Assembly: GCF_001458415.1 (NCBI RefSeq)
Contig: NZ_CYSD01000012.1
Coordinates: 496,001-560,000 of the forward strand
Length of the DNA: 64,000 nt
Reading direction: 5' to 3'
Source: Tritonibacter multivorans
GTDB taxonomy: Bacteria > Pseudomonadota > Alphaproteobacteria > Rhodobacterales > Rhodobacteraceae
A program made the translations under genes and the position numbers. The notes below the pieces were generated by a model, which did no database searches, was not told the DNA's origin, and worked only from the letters and a program-made list of their open reading frames with translations. This document shows, piece after piece, positions 1 through 9,095 of the stretch; positions within the stretch are counted from its first letter, which is position 1; each line of letters begins with the position of its first letter.

Positions 1-241
1 CCACCACAGCCGACACATCCCAGCCCAACGCCAGCTGCGCGTCGCGGCGGGTGTCGAACTCCTGACTGGCAACGTAAGAATTCTTGACGTTAAGCCCCGG
101 AAAGGTCCGCACCGCATTCACCGCCAGCGAGATATTGACCGCGATAATGACCCCAAAAGCGCCCACGCAGACCGCCAGCATATGCCAGCCGGTGAATTCG
201 CGGGGCTTGCGTCCGGTGTGTTCAGCACTCTGATCAGCCAT
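1..241 (-). CDS. fixH: FixH family protein, 5' part only (cbb3 oxidase assembly)
   Basis: The minus strand encodes an N-terminus beginning MADQSAEHTGRKPREFTGWH, then a single hydrophobic stretch (about residues 20-40), then NAVRTFPGLNVKNSYVASQE. This is the usual FixH/CcoH pattern of one membrane anchor followed by a periplasmic domain with a conserved NSY(V)ASQ-like motif. The gene runs off the left edge. Its start lies 3 bp after the ccoG stop, so it is in the same operon. FixH helps assemble or stabilise the cbb3-type cytochrome c oxidase, probably with the copper-handling proteins that should follow outside the window. The identification rests on motif and context. Confidence 0.85.
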   Translation of the reverse strand, partial: MADQSAEHTGRKPREFTGWHMLAVCVGAFGVIIAVNISLAVNAVRTFPGLNVKNSYVASQEFDTRRDAQLALGWDVSAVV

Positions 242-244
242 GGG

Positions 245-1675
245 TCAGTTCCCCCGTCCATTAAAGGTGGTGTCGCGGTGCGCGCGCTCTCCATTGATAA
301 CATCTTCGGCCCAGATCCGCAGGTCTGTGGCCTCTGCCTCGGCAGCAGCACTGTCTTTGGGTGCCACAATATAGACCCGCTGCAGCAGCGCCGTGTCGGC
401 CGGAACGGTGACCGCAGTGCCATCCTGACCCTCCAGCCGCAGATCCAGCCCATCGGCCTTGCCCAAGCTCAGCTCAAACGGGCGCGCCTCCCCATGTTTG
501 TTGCGCAGGCGCACATCATAGGTATTGCGGATCGCGCCATCGGACAATGTGACAAATGTGGGGTTGCGCACCGGTGCCACGGTCAGGTCGATGTCCGACC
601 GAATGAACAGCGCAAACACCAGCGCCAGACCGACGCCGCCCCAAAGCACGGTATAAACCATCGTCCGCAGGCGGAAGACATGCTGCCAGATCGGGCGTGG
701 CGGCTGGCCTTCGCGCTCGCGCGGCTCGTCCGACAGCGCCATATAGTCGATCAGACCGCGGGGTTTGCCAACCTTGTCCATAATGTCGTCGCAGGCATCA
801 ATGCACAGTGCGCAGGTGATGCATTCCATCTGCTGGCCGTCGCGAATGTCGATGCCCATGGGGCAGACGTTGACGCAGGCCATACAGTCGATGCAGTCCC
901 CCATCGTTTTGGCTTCCTCGGATTTGCGATGTTTGCCGCGCGGCTCTCCACGCCAGGGGCGGTAGCCGACGGTCAGCGTGTCCTCGTCCATCATCGCCGC
1001 CTGAATGCGCGGCCAGGGGCAGGCATAGATACAGATCTGCTCGCGGGCAAACCCACCAAAAAAGAAGGTGGTGAAAGTCAGGATCGCCATTGTCGTATAG
1101 GCGACAGGATGCGCTTGGCCTGTGACCAGATCCACCGCCAGCGTCGGCGCATCGGCAAAATAGAACACCCAAGCCCCCCCGGTGGCGAGGCCGATCAGCA
1201 GCCAAGCCACCCATTTGGTCACCCGCAGACGGGCCTTGCGCAGGTCCCATTTGGCTTGCCGGTGCAAACGCAGGCGGGCGTTCCGGTCGCCTTCAATCCA
1301 GCGCTCCACCAGAATGAACAAATCCGTCCAGACAGTCTGCGGACAGGCATAGCCGCACCAGACCCGCCCCAGCGCAGAGGTAAACAGAAACAGGCCCAGC
1401 CCTGCCATGATCAAAAGGCCCGCAACGAAATAGAACTCATGCGGCCAGATCTCGATCCAGAAGAAGTAAAACCGCCGCCCGGCCAGATCCAACAGAACCG
1501 CCTGATCCGGCAATTCCGGCCCCCGGTCCCAGCGGATCCAAGGGGTCAGGTAATAAATCCCAAGCGTCACCGCGAGGATGACCCATTTCAGATTGCGGAA
1601 CTTGCCGCTGACCCGTCGGGGAAAGATCGGTTCACGGGCAGCATAGAGGCTGGGGACTTGTTGGGAATCGCTCAC
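245..1675 (-). CDS. ccoG: Cytochrome c oxidase accessory protein CcoG (FixG/RdxA)
   Basis: A 476-residue membrane ferredoxin-type protein. It has several hydrophobic segments in the first 230 residues (with CGYACPQTVWTDLF around residue 100) and two [4Fe-4S] motifs, CIDCMACVNVCP and CITCALCIDACD, around residues 260-300. The C-terminal third is an Ig-like periplasmic domain. CcoG is required for copper delivery (cupric reductase activity in characterised homologues) during cbb3 oxidase maturation. It is the first gene of a leftward operon with fixH. An FNR box lies about 70 bp upstream, so induction under low oxygen is expected. Length and motifs are normal for the family. Confidence 0.96.
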   Translation of the reverse strand: MSDSQQVPSLYAAREPIFPRRVSGKFRNLKWVILAVTLGIYYLTPWIRWDRGPELPDQAVLLDLAGRRFYFFWIEIWPHEFYFVAGLLIMAGLGLFLFTSALGRVWCGYACPQTVWTDLFILVERWIEGDRNARLRLHRQAKWDLRKARLRVTKWVAWLLIGLATGGAWVFYFADAPTLAVDLVTGQAHPVAYTTMAILTFTTFFFGGFAREQICIYACPWPRIQAAMMDEDTLTVGYRPWRGEPRGKHRKSEEAKTMGDCIDCMACVNVCPMGIDIRDGQQMECITCALCIDACDDIMDKVGKPRGLIDYMALSDEPREREGQPPRPIWQHVFRLRTMVYTVLWGGVGLALVFALFIRSDIDLTVAPVRNPTFVTLSDGAIRNTYDVRLRNKHGEARPFELSLGKADGLDLRLEGQDGTAVTVPADTALLQRVYIVAPKDSAAAEAEATDLRIWAEDVINGERAHRDTTFNGRGN

Positions 1676-1737
1676 GGAGGCTCTCCGGTCTGGCTATTGG
1701 CTCAGCTTGCTTGTCCCAGAAGCACGCGGCCAGAACT

Positions 1738-1751
1738 TTGACGTGGATCAA
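1738..1751. promoter_or_regulatory. FNR box upstream of ccoG
   Basis: TTGACGTGGATCAA matches the FNR/FnrL consensus TTGAT-N4-ATCAA with one mismatch (C for T in the left half). It lies between ccoG (starts 1675, minus) and the DUF2270 gene (plus). It is the weakest of three such sites in the window, all next to microaerobic genes. Regulation by the FnrL encoded at 8303-9043 is inferred. Confidence 0.85.
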
Positions 1752-1874
1752 AAATGGGTATCGTACTTGGATGTTTTCATCGGTCGTTTTGTCGCGTCCT
1801 TCAAAAAACATGCTTTTGACCCACAGCATTTCCCTGCGCTAGGCTGGGGGTGACTGCGGAAGGGAGGAGCCGCC

Positions 1875-2561
1875 ATCGCCGACGCCAGCAAACCGGACCC
1901 GTTAGACCGAAAATCCCTGAACGCCGCCGAGATCGGGGCGCTGGCCCATTTGTACCGGGCCGAGGTTTACCGTTCGACCATCTGGCGCACGCGGCTTGAC
2001 ACAACCACCAACTGGTCCGTGGTCACGCTGGGCGTGGCGCTGTCGATTTCCTTCTCGTCCCCCGATGCCTCCCCCCTGCCCTTGGTGTTGGTGGGGGTTT
2101 TGATCATCTTCTTTCTGATGCTCGAGGCGCGGCGTTACAGGTACTTCAACGTCTGGCGTGCCCGCGCCCGATGGATGGAAACCCATTTCTACGCGCCGAT
2201 GCTGGATGATGGCGATCTGCATCTGGAGGAGAACTGGCAGAAAGTGCTGGCCGGGGACTATCGTAAACCGGGCTATCACGTGTCGTTCCTCACCGCGATC
2301 GGGCGACGCATCCGGCGCAATTACCTATGGATCCTGCTGATCCAATCCGCCGCCTATGCAGGCAAGGTCATGGTGCATCCGGGTCCGATCTCGCATTGGA
2401 GTGACGTGATCACCCGATCAGATGTCGGCCCCATTCCGGGCGAGGTCATGATTGGCCTTGGCGCAGCCTATGTGATCAGCTGGACCGGCCTCGCCATCTG
2501 GAGCGAAATCCATGACGGCAACCGCGCCATCGACCATGGCTCTGACACGTCAATGGGTTAG
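1875..2561 (+). CDS. DUF2270 domain membrane protein
   Basis: About 228 residues if translation begins at 1875. The protein has a conserved stretch NAAEIGALAHLYRAEVYRST, a first hydrophobic pair (about residues 45-85), the motif MLEARRYRYFNVWRARARWM, and a C-terminal hydrophobic pair. This is the layout of DUF2270 proteins, whose function is unknown. The start is unusual. There is a good AGGGAGGAG ribosome site at 1861-1869, but the codon at the right distance is ATC (1875), there is no in-frame ATG, and an in-frame TGA lies at 1851. The next plausible start, TTG at 1950, would delete the conserved N-terminal block. The gene faces the ccoNOQP operon and shares its left intergenic region with the ccoG FNR box. 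Confidence 0.8.
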   Translation: MADASKPDPLDRKSLNAAEIGALAHLYRAEVYRSTIWRTRLDTTTNWSVVTLGVALSISFSSPDASPLPLVLVGVLIIFFLMLEARRYRYFNVWRARARWMETHFYAPMLDDGDLHLEENWQKVLAGDYRKPGYHVSFLTAIGRRIRRNYLWILLIQSAAYAGKVMVHPGPISHWSDVITRSDVGPIPGEVMIGLGAAYVISWTGLAIWSEIHDGNRAIDHGSDTSMG

Positions 2562-2755
2562 CGTTTTTGGAAAAAACGCCGGTCTCTCAGGAAACGCGCG
2601 AACACTCGAAAGACCGGCGCCAGAGGAACGGCAGGTATTGGGCCATCCCTAGTGGAGGTAGACCCCTCATGGGAAAGGGGCCAACGTGCAGCCCCAATGT
2701 GCCACCACCACCACTTGCAGACTTTGACCTCGATCAACCAAATGGCGCAAAATGC

Positions 2756-2785
2756 AAAAAGCCGCCCGGTTGGGCGGCTTTCTTT
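2756..2785 (-). terminator. Terminator of ccoNOQP (possibly bidirectional)
   Basis: The stem GCCGCCC/GGGCGGC with loop AACC is followed on the minus strand by TTTTTGC. It lies just beyond the ccoP stop. On the plus strand the same stem is followed by TTTCTTT, so it may also end the DUF2270 transcript. Confidence 0.8.
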
Positions 2786-2803
2786 GGGTCTGCCTCAGCG
2801 CAC

Positions 2804-3673
2804 TTATTCACCGCCACCCAGCTGGTGCACATAGGCGGTGACCGCGCGGATCTCGGCCTCGGTCAGGCGGCTGTCCCAATTGGGCATGACGCCATAGCGC
2901 GAATTGGTCACGGTCTCTTTCAGGCTGGCGTAGTCCCCACCATAGAGCCAGATCGCATCCGCCAAGTTCGGCGCCCCCTGGTCGCGGTCGCCCAGCGCAG
3001 TGTCGCCGTGACAAGACGCGCAGTTGTCGGCAAAGACCTCAGCCCCTACGGTGACAAGCGTTGCATCCTCTGGGGTGCCGGACAGCGACATGACATAGTT
3101 CACAACCGCGTCGATCTCGCCTTTTTCCAACAGCTCATCGCGGCCAAAAGCGGGCATCTCGGAATAGCGCGCATCGTCGCTTTCCTCATTGCGGATGCCA
3201 TAAGACACGGTGGCGTGGATGTCCTCGACAGAGCCACCCCAGAGCCAGTCATCGTCCAGAAGGTTCGGATAGCCAACAGCCCCCGCCGCACCAGAGCCAT
3301 GGCACTGCGCACACCAGGTTTTAAACACCGCCCCCCCCGCAGAGACCGCATAGCGGTTCAGCTCTGGGTCGCTGGTGAGGGCCGCAAGCTCCATTTGCTC
3401 CAGCTTGGCATTGATCGGGCCATTGGCCTCTTCCACAGCGGCGATCTCTGCCGCGACATCGGCACGCGACGACCAGCCCATCAGACCTGCGGTGGCCGAA
3501 TTGACCAGCGGCCAGGCCGGGTAGGCAATGGTATAGATCACGCCCCAGATGATGGTGGCATAGAAGGTCCATAGCCACCACCGCGGCATTGGGTTGTCAA
3601 ACTCTTCGATCCCGTCCCACTGGTGGCCAGTGGTATTTGGATCGCCTTTGAATTTATCGACAGGTTTGGTCAT
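2804..3673 (-). CDS. ccoP: cbb3-type cytochrome c oxidase subunit III (dihaem CcoP)
   Basis: A 289-residue protein with an N-terminal membrane anchor (about residues 31-55, [20 protein letters not shown]) and two periplasmic class I cytochrome c domains. The haem motifs are CAQCH (121-125) and CASCH (218-222), each with a distal Met in a (Y)xxMPxF/W context. It passes electrons from soluble or membrane cytochrome c to CcoO/CcoN. It is the last gene of the ccoNOQP operon, 3 bp after ccoQ, followed by a strong terminator. Length is normal. Confidence 0.97.
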   Translation of the reverse strand: MTKPVDKFKGDPNTTGHQWDGIEEFDNPMPRWWLWTFYATIIWGVIYTIAYPAWPLVNSATAGLMGWSSRADVAAEIAAVEEANGPINAKLEQMELAALTSDPELNRYAVSAGGAVFKTWCAQCHGSGAAGAVGYPNLLDDDWLWGGSVEDIHATVSYGIRNEESDDARYSEMPAFGRDELLEKGEIDAVVNYVMSLSGTPEDATLVTVGAEVFADNCASCHGDTALGDRDQGAPNLADAIWLYGGDYASLKETVTNSRYGVMPNWDSRLTEAEIRAVTAYVHQLGGGE

Positions 3674-3676
3674 CGC

Positions 3677-3859
3677 TCAGACCTCCGTCTCTTGGGCCGC
3701 AGGCTTATCAGCATTGCGGAAGGGGATATTGGCGCTGTCTTGATGTTCCGCGCGGCTGCCGGGGCGAAAGACCCAGAACACAACGCCCATGAAGAAGGTG
3801 AACAGGAACAAAAGCATCCAGCTGTCTGCGAATTCCCGAAGCAGGGTATAGGTTTCCAT
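3677..3859 (-). CDS. ccoQ: cbb3-type oxidase small subunit CcoQ (FixQ)
   Basis: A 60-residue protein with one transmembrane helix (about residues 12-32, DSWMLLFLFTFFMGVVFWVF) followed by the typical arginine-rich RPGSR turn and a polar tail. CcoQ is a small accessory subunit that stabilises cbb3 oxidase and influences its oxygen-dependent activity in Rhodobacter. It is placed between ccoO (11 bp) and ccoP (3 bp), as in the canonical operon. Confidence 0.95.
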   Translation of the reverse strand: METYTLLREFADSWMLLFLFTFFMGVVFWVFRPGSRAEHQDSANIPFRNADKPAAQETEV

Positions 3860-3870
3860 GGTTCCCTCCC

Positions 3871-4599
3871 TCAGCGGCTTGCATCAGGCGTGAAGGTCGA
3901 GAAATCGACCAGCGTGCCCAGCATTTGCAGGTAAGCGATCAGCGCATCGGCCTCGGACACGCCCGGCTGGCCATCAAAGTTGCGCACATTGATGTCCTCG
4001 CCGTAGCGCTCCAGCAGCCCGTCATAGTCGCTGTCGGGATCCGCCTGCGCGCGGAAGTCCCGCTGCGCTTCCTTGATCATGTCCTCGGTGTAAGGCACAC
4101 CAACCAGCGCATTGGTGGCCATAATGTCACCGATGTATTCGCCTTCCAGCAGGGTGCGTTCAAGGAAGCCATATTTCGGCATCACCGATTCCGGCACCAC
4201 GGCCTGCGGGTTGCGCAGGTGGTCCACATGCCACTCGTCCGAATACCGCCCGCCCAGACGGGCCAGATCCGGCCCGGTGCGTTTGGACCCCCACTGGAAC
4301 GGGTGGTCATACATGGATTCTGCCGCCAGCGAATAATGCCCGTAGCGTTCTTCTTCGTCGCGCATGGGGCGGATCATCTGGCTGTGGCAGACATAGCAGC
4401 CTTCGCGGATGTAGATCTCGCGCCCCGCCATCTCGAGAGGGGTGTAGGGCCGCATGCCCTCCACCTTCTCGATGGTGTTCTCCAGATAGAACAGCGGGGT
4501 GATCTGCACCAGGCCACCAATGGTGACAACAAGGAAGGAACAGATCAGCAGAAGCGTCGCGTTCGTCTCTAGGATTTTATGTTTGTCGAGAATTGCCAT
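3871..4599 (-). CDS. ccoO: cbb3-type cytochrome c oxidase subunit II (monohaem CcoO)
   Basis: A 242-residue protein with an N-terminal anchor (about residues 14-38) and a single haem-binding motif CYVCH at 68-72. It also has the characteristic FixO sequence [20 protein letters not shown] and a Met ligand region [13 protein letters not shown]. It receives electrons from CcoP and donates them to the CcoN binuclear site. It starts 13 bp after the ccoN stop on the minus strand. Confidence 0.97.
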   Translation of the reverse strand: MAILDKHKILETNATLLLICSFLVVTIGGLVQITPLFYLENTIEKVEGMRPYTPLEMAGREIYIREGCYVCHSQMIRPMRDEEERYGHYSLAAESMYDHPFQWGSKRTGPDLARLGGRYSDEWHVDHLRNPQAVVPESVMPKYGFLERTLLEGEYIGDIMATNALVGVPYTEDMIKEAQRDFRAQADPDSDYDGLLERYGEDINVRNFDGQPGVSEADALIAYLQMLGTLVDFSTFTPDASR

Positions 4600-4612
4600 T
4601 GCTCATCCCTCC

Positions 4613-6223
4613 TTATTCAGCCGGGACTGCGACAGAGAGGCTGGCCTCGCGGGCCGGGGCCTTCCGGACAGTCATCCAGAGGTTCACGCACATGATGATG
4701 GAGCCCGCGAGGAACATGACCCCGCCCAGACCGCGCACCACATACATCGGGAATTTCGCAGCCACGGTGTCGGCGAAAGAGTTCACAAGGAAACCGTTCG
4801 CATCCACTTCACGCCACATCAGGCCTTCCATAATGCCGGTCACCCACATGGAGGCGGCGTAAAGGACGATCCCAATGGTGGCGAGCCAGAAGTGCCAGCT
4901 GACCATGGACAGCGAATACAGACGCTCGCGTTTCCACAGCACCGGAACCAGATAGTAGAGCGCCCCAAAGGTGATCATACCGTTCCAACCCAGCGCACCA
5001 GAGTGCACGTGACCAATGGTCCAGTCGGTGTAGTGCGACAGAGAGTTCACCGCGCGGATCGACATCATCGGGCCCTCAAAGGTGGACATGCCGTAGAAGC
5101 CAACCGAGATCACCAGCATCCGCAGAACCGGGTCGGTGCGCAGCTTGTCCCAGGCGCCAGACAGCGTCATCAGACCGTTGATCATGCCACCCCAGCTGGG
5201 CATCCACAGCACGATCGAGAACACCATGCCAAGGGTCGAGGCCCAGTCCGGCAGCGCGGTGTAATGCAGGTGGTGCGGACCGGCCCAGATGTACAGGAAG
5301 ATCAGCGCCCAGAAGTGGATGATCGACAGTTTGTACGAAAACACCGGACGTTCGGCCTGCTTGGGGATGAAGTAATACATCATGCCCAGGAAGCCCGCCG
5401 TCAGGAAGAAGCCCACAGCGTTGTGGCCATACCACCACTGCACCATCGCGTCCTGAACACCGGACCAGACGATCACGGATTTGCTGCCCCAGATCGACAC
5501 CGGAATGGTCAGGTTATTGACCAGATGCAGCATCGCAACGGTCACGATAAACGCCAGGAAGAACCAGTTCGCCACATAGATATGGCGCTCCTTGCGGTTG
5601 ATAATGGTGCCTAGGAACACCGCCAAATAGGCCACCCAGACCACGGTCAGCCACAGGTCCACATACCATTCAGGTTCCGCATATTCTTTCGATTGGGTGC
5701 CGCCCAGCAGATAGCCGGTCGCCGCCAGCACGATGAACAGCTGATAGCCCCAGAACACAAACCACGCGAGGTTGCCGCCCCACAGGCGCGCCGCCGAGGT
5801 GCGCTGCACAATGTAGAACGAGGTCGCAATCAGCGCGTTGCCGCCAAAGGCAAAGATCACCGCCGATGTATGCAACGGCCGCAGACGCCCAAAGTTGGCA
5901 AAACCCTCCGCCCAGTCAAAGTTCAGAACCGGGAAGGCCAGTTGAAACGCAATAAAGGTCCCCGCCAGAAACCCAACCACGCCCCAGAAGGCCGTCGCAA
6001 TGACGCCTGCCCGAATGACGCTGTCAAAGTATTCACCGGGATTGTAAACACCGACGGGCTCTGGCTCATCAGTGTTGCGAAGGGTGTAGAGAAACAACCC
6101 GCCAGCCACGACCATCAACAGGATGGCATGGACCTGATAGGCCAGATCTCGCCCGTAGTTTGCCGCAATCGCCATGAAGACGGTGATTACGCCAAGCACG
6201 ATTAGCTTGATATAATTAGACAT
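4613..6223 (-). CDS. ccoN: cbb3-type cytochrome c oxidase subunit I (CcoN)
   Basis: A 536-residue integral membrane haem-copper oxidase with 12 or more hydrophobic segments. Metal and haem ligand histidines are visible in [15 protein letters not shown], in [11 protein letters not shown] (CuB His next to the family Tyr), in [13 protein letters not shown] (two His) and in [16 protein letters not shown] (haem ligands). This is the high-affinity oxygen-reducing subunit. It is first in ccoNOQP. A perfect FNR box lies about 130 bp upstream and is shared with the divergent universal stress protein gene. Confidence 0.98.
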   Translation of the reverse strand: MSNYIKLIVLGVITVFMAIAANYGRDLAYQVHAILLMVVAGGLFLYTLRNTDEPEPVGVYNPGEYFDSVIRAGVIATAFWGVVGFLAGTFIAFQLAFPVLNFDWAEGFANFGRLRPLHTSAVIFAFGGNALIATSFYIVQRTSAARLWGGNLAWFVFWGYQLFIVLAATGYLLGGTQSKEYAEPEWYVDLWLTVVWVAYLAVFLGTIINRKERHIYVANWFFLAFIVTVAMLHLVNNLTIPVSIWGSKSVIVWSGVQDAMVQWWYGHNAVGFFLTAGFLGMMYYFIPKQAERPVFSYKLSIIHFWALIFLYIWAGPHHLHYTALPDWASTLGMVFSIVLWMPSWGGMINGLMTLSGAWDKLRTDPVLRMLVISVGFYGMSTFEGPMMSIRAVNSLSHYTDWTIGHVHSGALGWNGMITFGALYYLVPVLWKRERLYSLSMVSWHFWLATIGIVLYAASMWVTGIMEGLMWREVDANGFLVNSFADTVAAKFPMYVVRGLGGVMFLAGSIIMCVNLWMTVRKAPAREASLSVAVPAE

Positions 6224-6353
6224 TTCATGCCCCTTTGAGAAGTTTCGAAGAACCTCTTGCGAAGTTTGGCGCCGACGGAAAATGCGTTTGGGGCGCAGGC
6301 CCGCCGGACGTAGTGATCCGAGGCGGTTCTAAATCACGCAACTTCAACGCACC

Positions 6354-6367
6354 TTGATCTGCATCAA
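6354..6367. promoter_or_regulatory. FNR box between ccoN and usp
   Basis: TTGATCTGCATCAA is a perfect match to the FNR consensus. On the plus strand a CATAAA hexamer at 6390-6395 is about 30 bp from the site centre. On the minus strand TTTAGA (complement of 6328-6333) is at a similar distance. Both fit class II activated promoters (site centred near -41) firing in opposite directions. The start sites are inferred. Confidence 0.92.
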
Positions 6368-6489
6368 GACACCACTCTGGCCAGAGCGGCATAAAGGGGA
6401 TGGAAACACGCACCTTCGCCGCAGAGCCTGCGGCATGTTCAGCGGGCTCCGATCCTGACGGAGCCCTTTTGCAGGAAAGGTCCAGACCC

Positions 6490-7326
6490 ATGACCTACAA
6501 GACAATTTTGGCCACGCGCACAGCGCCGGATCAGAATCACACGGCCCTGGCACAGGCCGAAGCCATTGCCGCCAAGGCAGGCGGGCATCTGGATGTGCTG
6601 TGCATCGGCATCGACCACACCCGCACCGCCTATTACGATTCGACCGCCTCGGCGATCACGGTGCAGCACGCGATGGAGCAAGCGCAGTCGGTGGCCAAAT
6701 CCCTGCGTGCAGAAACCAACGCGCAGCTGAAAACCTCGCAGGTGCCCTTTGCCGTAGAGGCCACCGTGGCCCGCAGCGAAGAAATCGGCCGCCTTGTGGG
6801 CCACCATGCCCGCTATGCCGACCTGATGGTGGCGGGCCTGCCCTATGGCCCCGGCGCTAACCCGGAAGACGAATCCATTGTAGAAGCCGCCCTGTTCGAC
6901 GCCCGCGTCCCCGTTCTGGCGCTGCCCACTGGCACCACGCTAGAGCCCCCGCGTCAGGTGGTTGTGGCCTGGGACGAAAGCATCGAAGCACTGACCGCCG
7001 CGAAGAAAGCGCTGCCGCTGCTGCAACAGGCGGATCTGGTGCGGATTGTGGTTGTCGACCCGCCGCGTCATGGGCCGGAACGCTCTGACCCCGGCGGGCG
7101 GCTCTGCCAGCTCTTGGTGCGTCACGGCATCTCTTGCGAGATCGACATCCTGTCGCGCACGTTGCCACGGATCTCGGATGTGCTCTTGCGCCATGTACAA
7201 GACTGCGACGCCAACCTTCTGGTCATGGGCGCCTATGGGCATTCCCGCTTCCGCGAGGCAATTCTGGGCGGCACCACGCGGTCGATGCTGGAACACGCCA
7301 CCCTGCCGGTGTTCTTGGCGCATTAA
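6490..7326 (+). CDS. Universal stress protein, two UspA domains
   Basis: 278 residues from the ATG at 6490, chosen because AGGAAAGG lies just upstream and the family begins MTYKTIL. An in-frame upstream extension to 6400 would run across the likely promoter. It has two tandem UspA folds: residues about 1-140, and about 150-278 ending in LVMGAYGHSRFREAILGG, a form of the nucleotide-binding G-x2-G-x9-G(S/T) loop. It is divergent from ccoN with a shared FNR box, a common arrangement in Rhodobacterales that suggests anaerobic or microaerobic induction. Its molecular role is not established. Confidence 0.92.
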   Translation: MTYKTILATRTAPDQNHTALAQAEAIAAKAGGHLDVLCIGIDHTRTAYYDSTASAITVQHAMEQAQSVAKSLRAETNAQLKTSQVPFAVEATVARSEEIGRLVGHHARYADLMVAGLPYGPGANPEDESIVEAALFDARVPVLALPTGTTLEPPRQVVVAWDESIEALTAAKKALPLLQQADLVRIVVVDPPRHGPERSDPGGRLCQLLVRHGISCEIDILSRTLPRISDVLLRHVQDCDANLLVMGAYGHSRFREAILGGTTRSMLEHATLPVFLAH

Positions 7327-7351
7327 CACCCCAGAACGGGCAATCGCATTG

Positions 7352-7384
7352 CGGGCGCGGCCTTTCGGGGCAGCGCCCGTTTTT
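7352..7384 (+). terminator. Terminator of the universal stress protein gene
   Basis: Stem CGGGCGC (7352-7358) pairs with GCGCCCG (7373-7379), followed by TTTTT, 25 bp after the stop codon. Confidence 0.88.
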
Positions 7385-7544
7385 GTACGCAATCCAAACA
7401 CCAAAGCGCCCTCACCTGCACGCCCAGCTTTCAACTTTCGGAATATAGCGGCACAAAATCGCCGCGCCCGGTTGATTTCCGATTGTTTTAATCAGATATA
7501 AGCGGAGCACAACAAACCAGAATCATCAGAATACGACGCCTCCC

Positions 7545-7835
7545 ATGATTATCTGCCACTGCACCCGCATCTCTGATCACGACATCAATGCCGCGATCGA
7601 TTGGATGCGCACCGCTGACCCAGAAGTCATTATAACTCCGGGGAAAATTTACCACGCGCTTGGCAAGAAGGCTGACTGTGGTGGGTGCATGTCCCTGTTC
7701 CTCGACACAATGCGCGCCAATGATAAGCTGAGCGTACCGGCGCAGCTGCGCAACCTGCGCGCTGGCCGAACTGTGTCAGGGAGTGAGGAGGCACCCCATG
7801 AAGGGCGACCCGAAGGTTATCGACTATCTCAATAA
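7545..7835 (+). CDS. bfd: Bacterioferritin-associated ferredoxin-like [2Fe-2S] protein
   Basis: A 96-residue protein starting [20 protein letters not shown], with [10 protein letters not shown] around residues 43-52. The C-x-C and C-x2-C pairs are the four cluster ligands of the Bfd/BFD-like [2Fe-2S] domain. Bfd binds bacterioferritin and supplies electrons to release stored iron. The tail past residue about 70 is low-complexity and overlaps the bfr start by 38 bp. The two genes are thus translationally linked, which supports the functional pairing. Confidence 0.88.
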   Translation: MIICHCTRISDHDINAAIDWMRTADPEVIITPGKIYHALGKKADCGGCMSLFLDTMRANDKLSVPAQLRNLRAGRTVSGSEEAPHEGRPEGYRLSQ

Positions 7836-8286
7836 AGCGCTGCGCCACGAACTGACGGCGGTCAGCCAGTTCTGGCTACATTACCGGCTTCAGGATGACT
7901 GGGGTCTGGGCTCCATGGCAAAGAAAAGCCGGGAGGAAAGTATTGAGGAGATGGAACACGCCGACAAGCTGATCGAGCGTATTATCTTTCTCGAAGGCCA
8001 TCCCAACCTGCAAACCCTTGCGCCGCTGCGCATCGGTGAAACCCCCAAAGAGTGCATGGAATGCGACCTCAAGGCCGAATACGAGGCGCAGGCGCTCTAT
8101 AAAGAAGCCCGCGACGTGTGCAAAGACGCGGGCGATTACGTGTCCATGTCCCTGTTTGAGCAACTTCTGAAGGATGAGGAAGGCCATATCGACTTCCTTG
8201 AAACGCAGATTGAACTGCATGATCGCATTGGCGCGGAAAACTATGCGCAGCTGAATGCGACCAAAATGGAAGACATCGAAGGCTAA
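7798..8286 (+). CDS. bfr: Bacterioferritin
   Basis: 162 residues from the ATG at 7798, preceded by a strong GTGAGGAGG site. An in-frame ATG 15 bp upstream lacks such a site. It is a ferritin-like four-helix protein. Diiron ligands sit in [15 protein letters not shown] (Glu18 region), [13 protein letters not shown] (Glu and His), and YEAQALY plus [11 protein letters not shown]. The Met in EEM aligns with the haem ligand Met52 of E. coli Bfr. It stores iron as a 24-mer cage in the cytoplasm. It overlaps the upstream bfd. Confidence 0.96.
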   Translation: MKGDPKVIDYLNKALRHELTAVSQFWLHYRLQDDWGLGSMAKKSREESIEEMEHADKLIERIIFLEGHPNLQTLAPLRIGETPKECMECDLKAEYEAQALYKEARDVCKDAGDYVSMSLFEQLLKDEEGHIDFLETQIELHDRIGAENYAQLNATKMEDIEG

Positions 8287-8302
8287 CCCGAACCGGGCGG
8301 CG

Positions 8303-9043
8303 TCAGACGAGGAACCCACCGTCGCTGTCGTCGCCCGCTTCTTCCATCAGGCGCTGCATATCGGGCACCGTCACATGGCGTTTGCCCTGCAGCACGATCA
8401 CACCGTCCTTTTTGAGCGCAGAAATCTGGCGGCTCACGGTTTCCAGCGTCAGACCCAGATAATCCGCCATCGCCTCGCGGGTGAGTTTCAGGTCAAAGAC
8501 CATTTCGCCTTTGACCGTTTCCTTATGCAGGGACGCTTCGCGACGGGCGATAATGGCGAGCAAGCTGGCGATCTTTTCGCGTGCGGTTTTGCGCCCCAGA
8601 ACCAGCATCCATTCCCGCGCCGCGTCCAGTTCATCAAGGGTCATTTCCAGCAGACGCTGCGCAATATGCGGCGTCTCGACCATCATGTCCTCGAACGGCT
8701 TTTTGCGGAAACAGCACATGACCAGTTCGGTCGTCGCCACAACATTGTAAGCCGCCGTATCGCGCCCCGGCCGGCCGACAAAATCAGACGGCAGCAGCAG
8801 CCCCACCATCTGGGTGCGGCCGTCTTCCATGGTCTGGGTCAGGGTCGCGATCCCCGACACCACAGAGCCCACAAAGCTCATGGCATCGCCGGACCAGATC
8901 ACCGGCTGCCCGGCCTCAAAGGTGCGATAGTATTTGATGTGATCCAGCGTCTCGAGCTCATCCGTGTTGCACTTCGCACAGACCGCGCGGTGGCGGATCG
9001 GGCAATCGGCACATTGTACAGCTTGCAGTTGTGGCGCGCTCAT
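8303..9043 (-). CDS. fnrL: FnrL, oxygen-sensing Crp/Fnr-type regulator
   Basis: A 246-residue protein. The N-terminal cysteines in CADCPIRHRAVCAKC (residues 11-25), plus an internal Cys in the beta-roll (ELVMCCF), are the [4Fe-4S] ligands. The C-terminal helix-turn-helix contains LGLTLETVSRQISAL, where E..SR are the FNR residues that read TTGAT. FnrL activates microaerobic respiration and tetrapyrrole genes when the cluster is intact. An FNR box lies 12 bp upstream of its start and is shared with hemN, so autoregulation is likely. It converges with bfr. Confidence 0.97.
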   Translation of the reverse strand: MSAPQLQAVQCADCPIRHRAVCAKCNTDELETLDHIKYYRTFEAGQPVIWSGDAMSFVGSVVSGIATLTQTMEDGRTQMVGLLLPSDFVGRPGRDTAAYNVVATTELVMCCFRKKPFEDMMVETPHIAQRLLEMTLDELDAAREWMLVLGRKTAREKIASLLAIIARREASLHKETVKGEMVFDLKLTREAMADYLGLTLETVSRQISALKKDGVIVLQGKRHVTVPDMQRLMEEAGDDSDGGFLV

Positions 9044-9054
9044 CTGGACCTCGA

Positions 9055-9068
9055 TTGATCTGCATCAA
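9055..9068. promoter_or_regulatory. FNR box between fnrL and hemN
   Basis: TTGATCTGCATCAA, a perfect FNR consensus identical to the site upstream of ccoN. It is 12 bp upstream of the fnrL start codon and 27 bp upstream of the annotated hemN start. Activation of hemN and autoregulation (probably repression) of fnrL are inferred. Confidence 0.93.
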
Positions 9069-9095
9069 AGCGATGCGTAGGATTTCACTTATCCT

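Noticed and set aside
182-1741. Long open frame on the plus strand opposite ccoG
   Set aside because: It is an antisense shadow created by GC-rich codon bias; no family motifs or ribosome site.
2561-2579. GCGTTTTT...AAAAACGC inverted repeat at the DUF2270 stop
   Set aside because: AT-rich stem without the GC hairpin and U-run of a terminator; more likely local AT symmetry.
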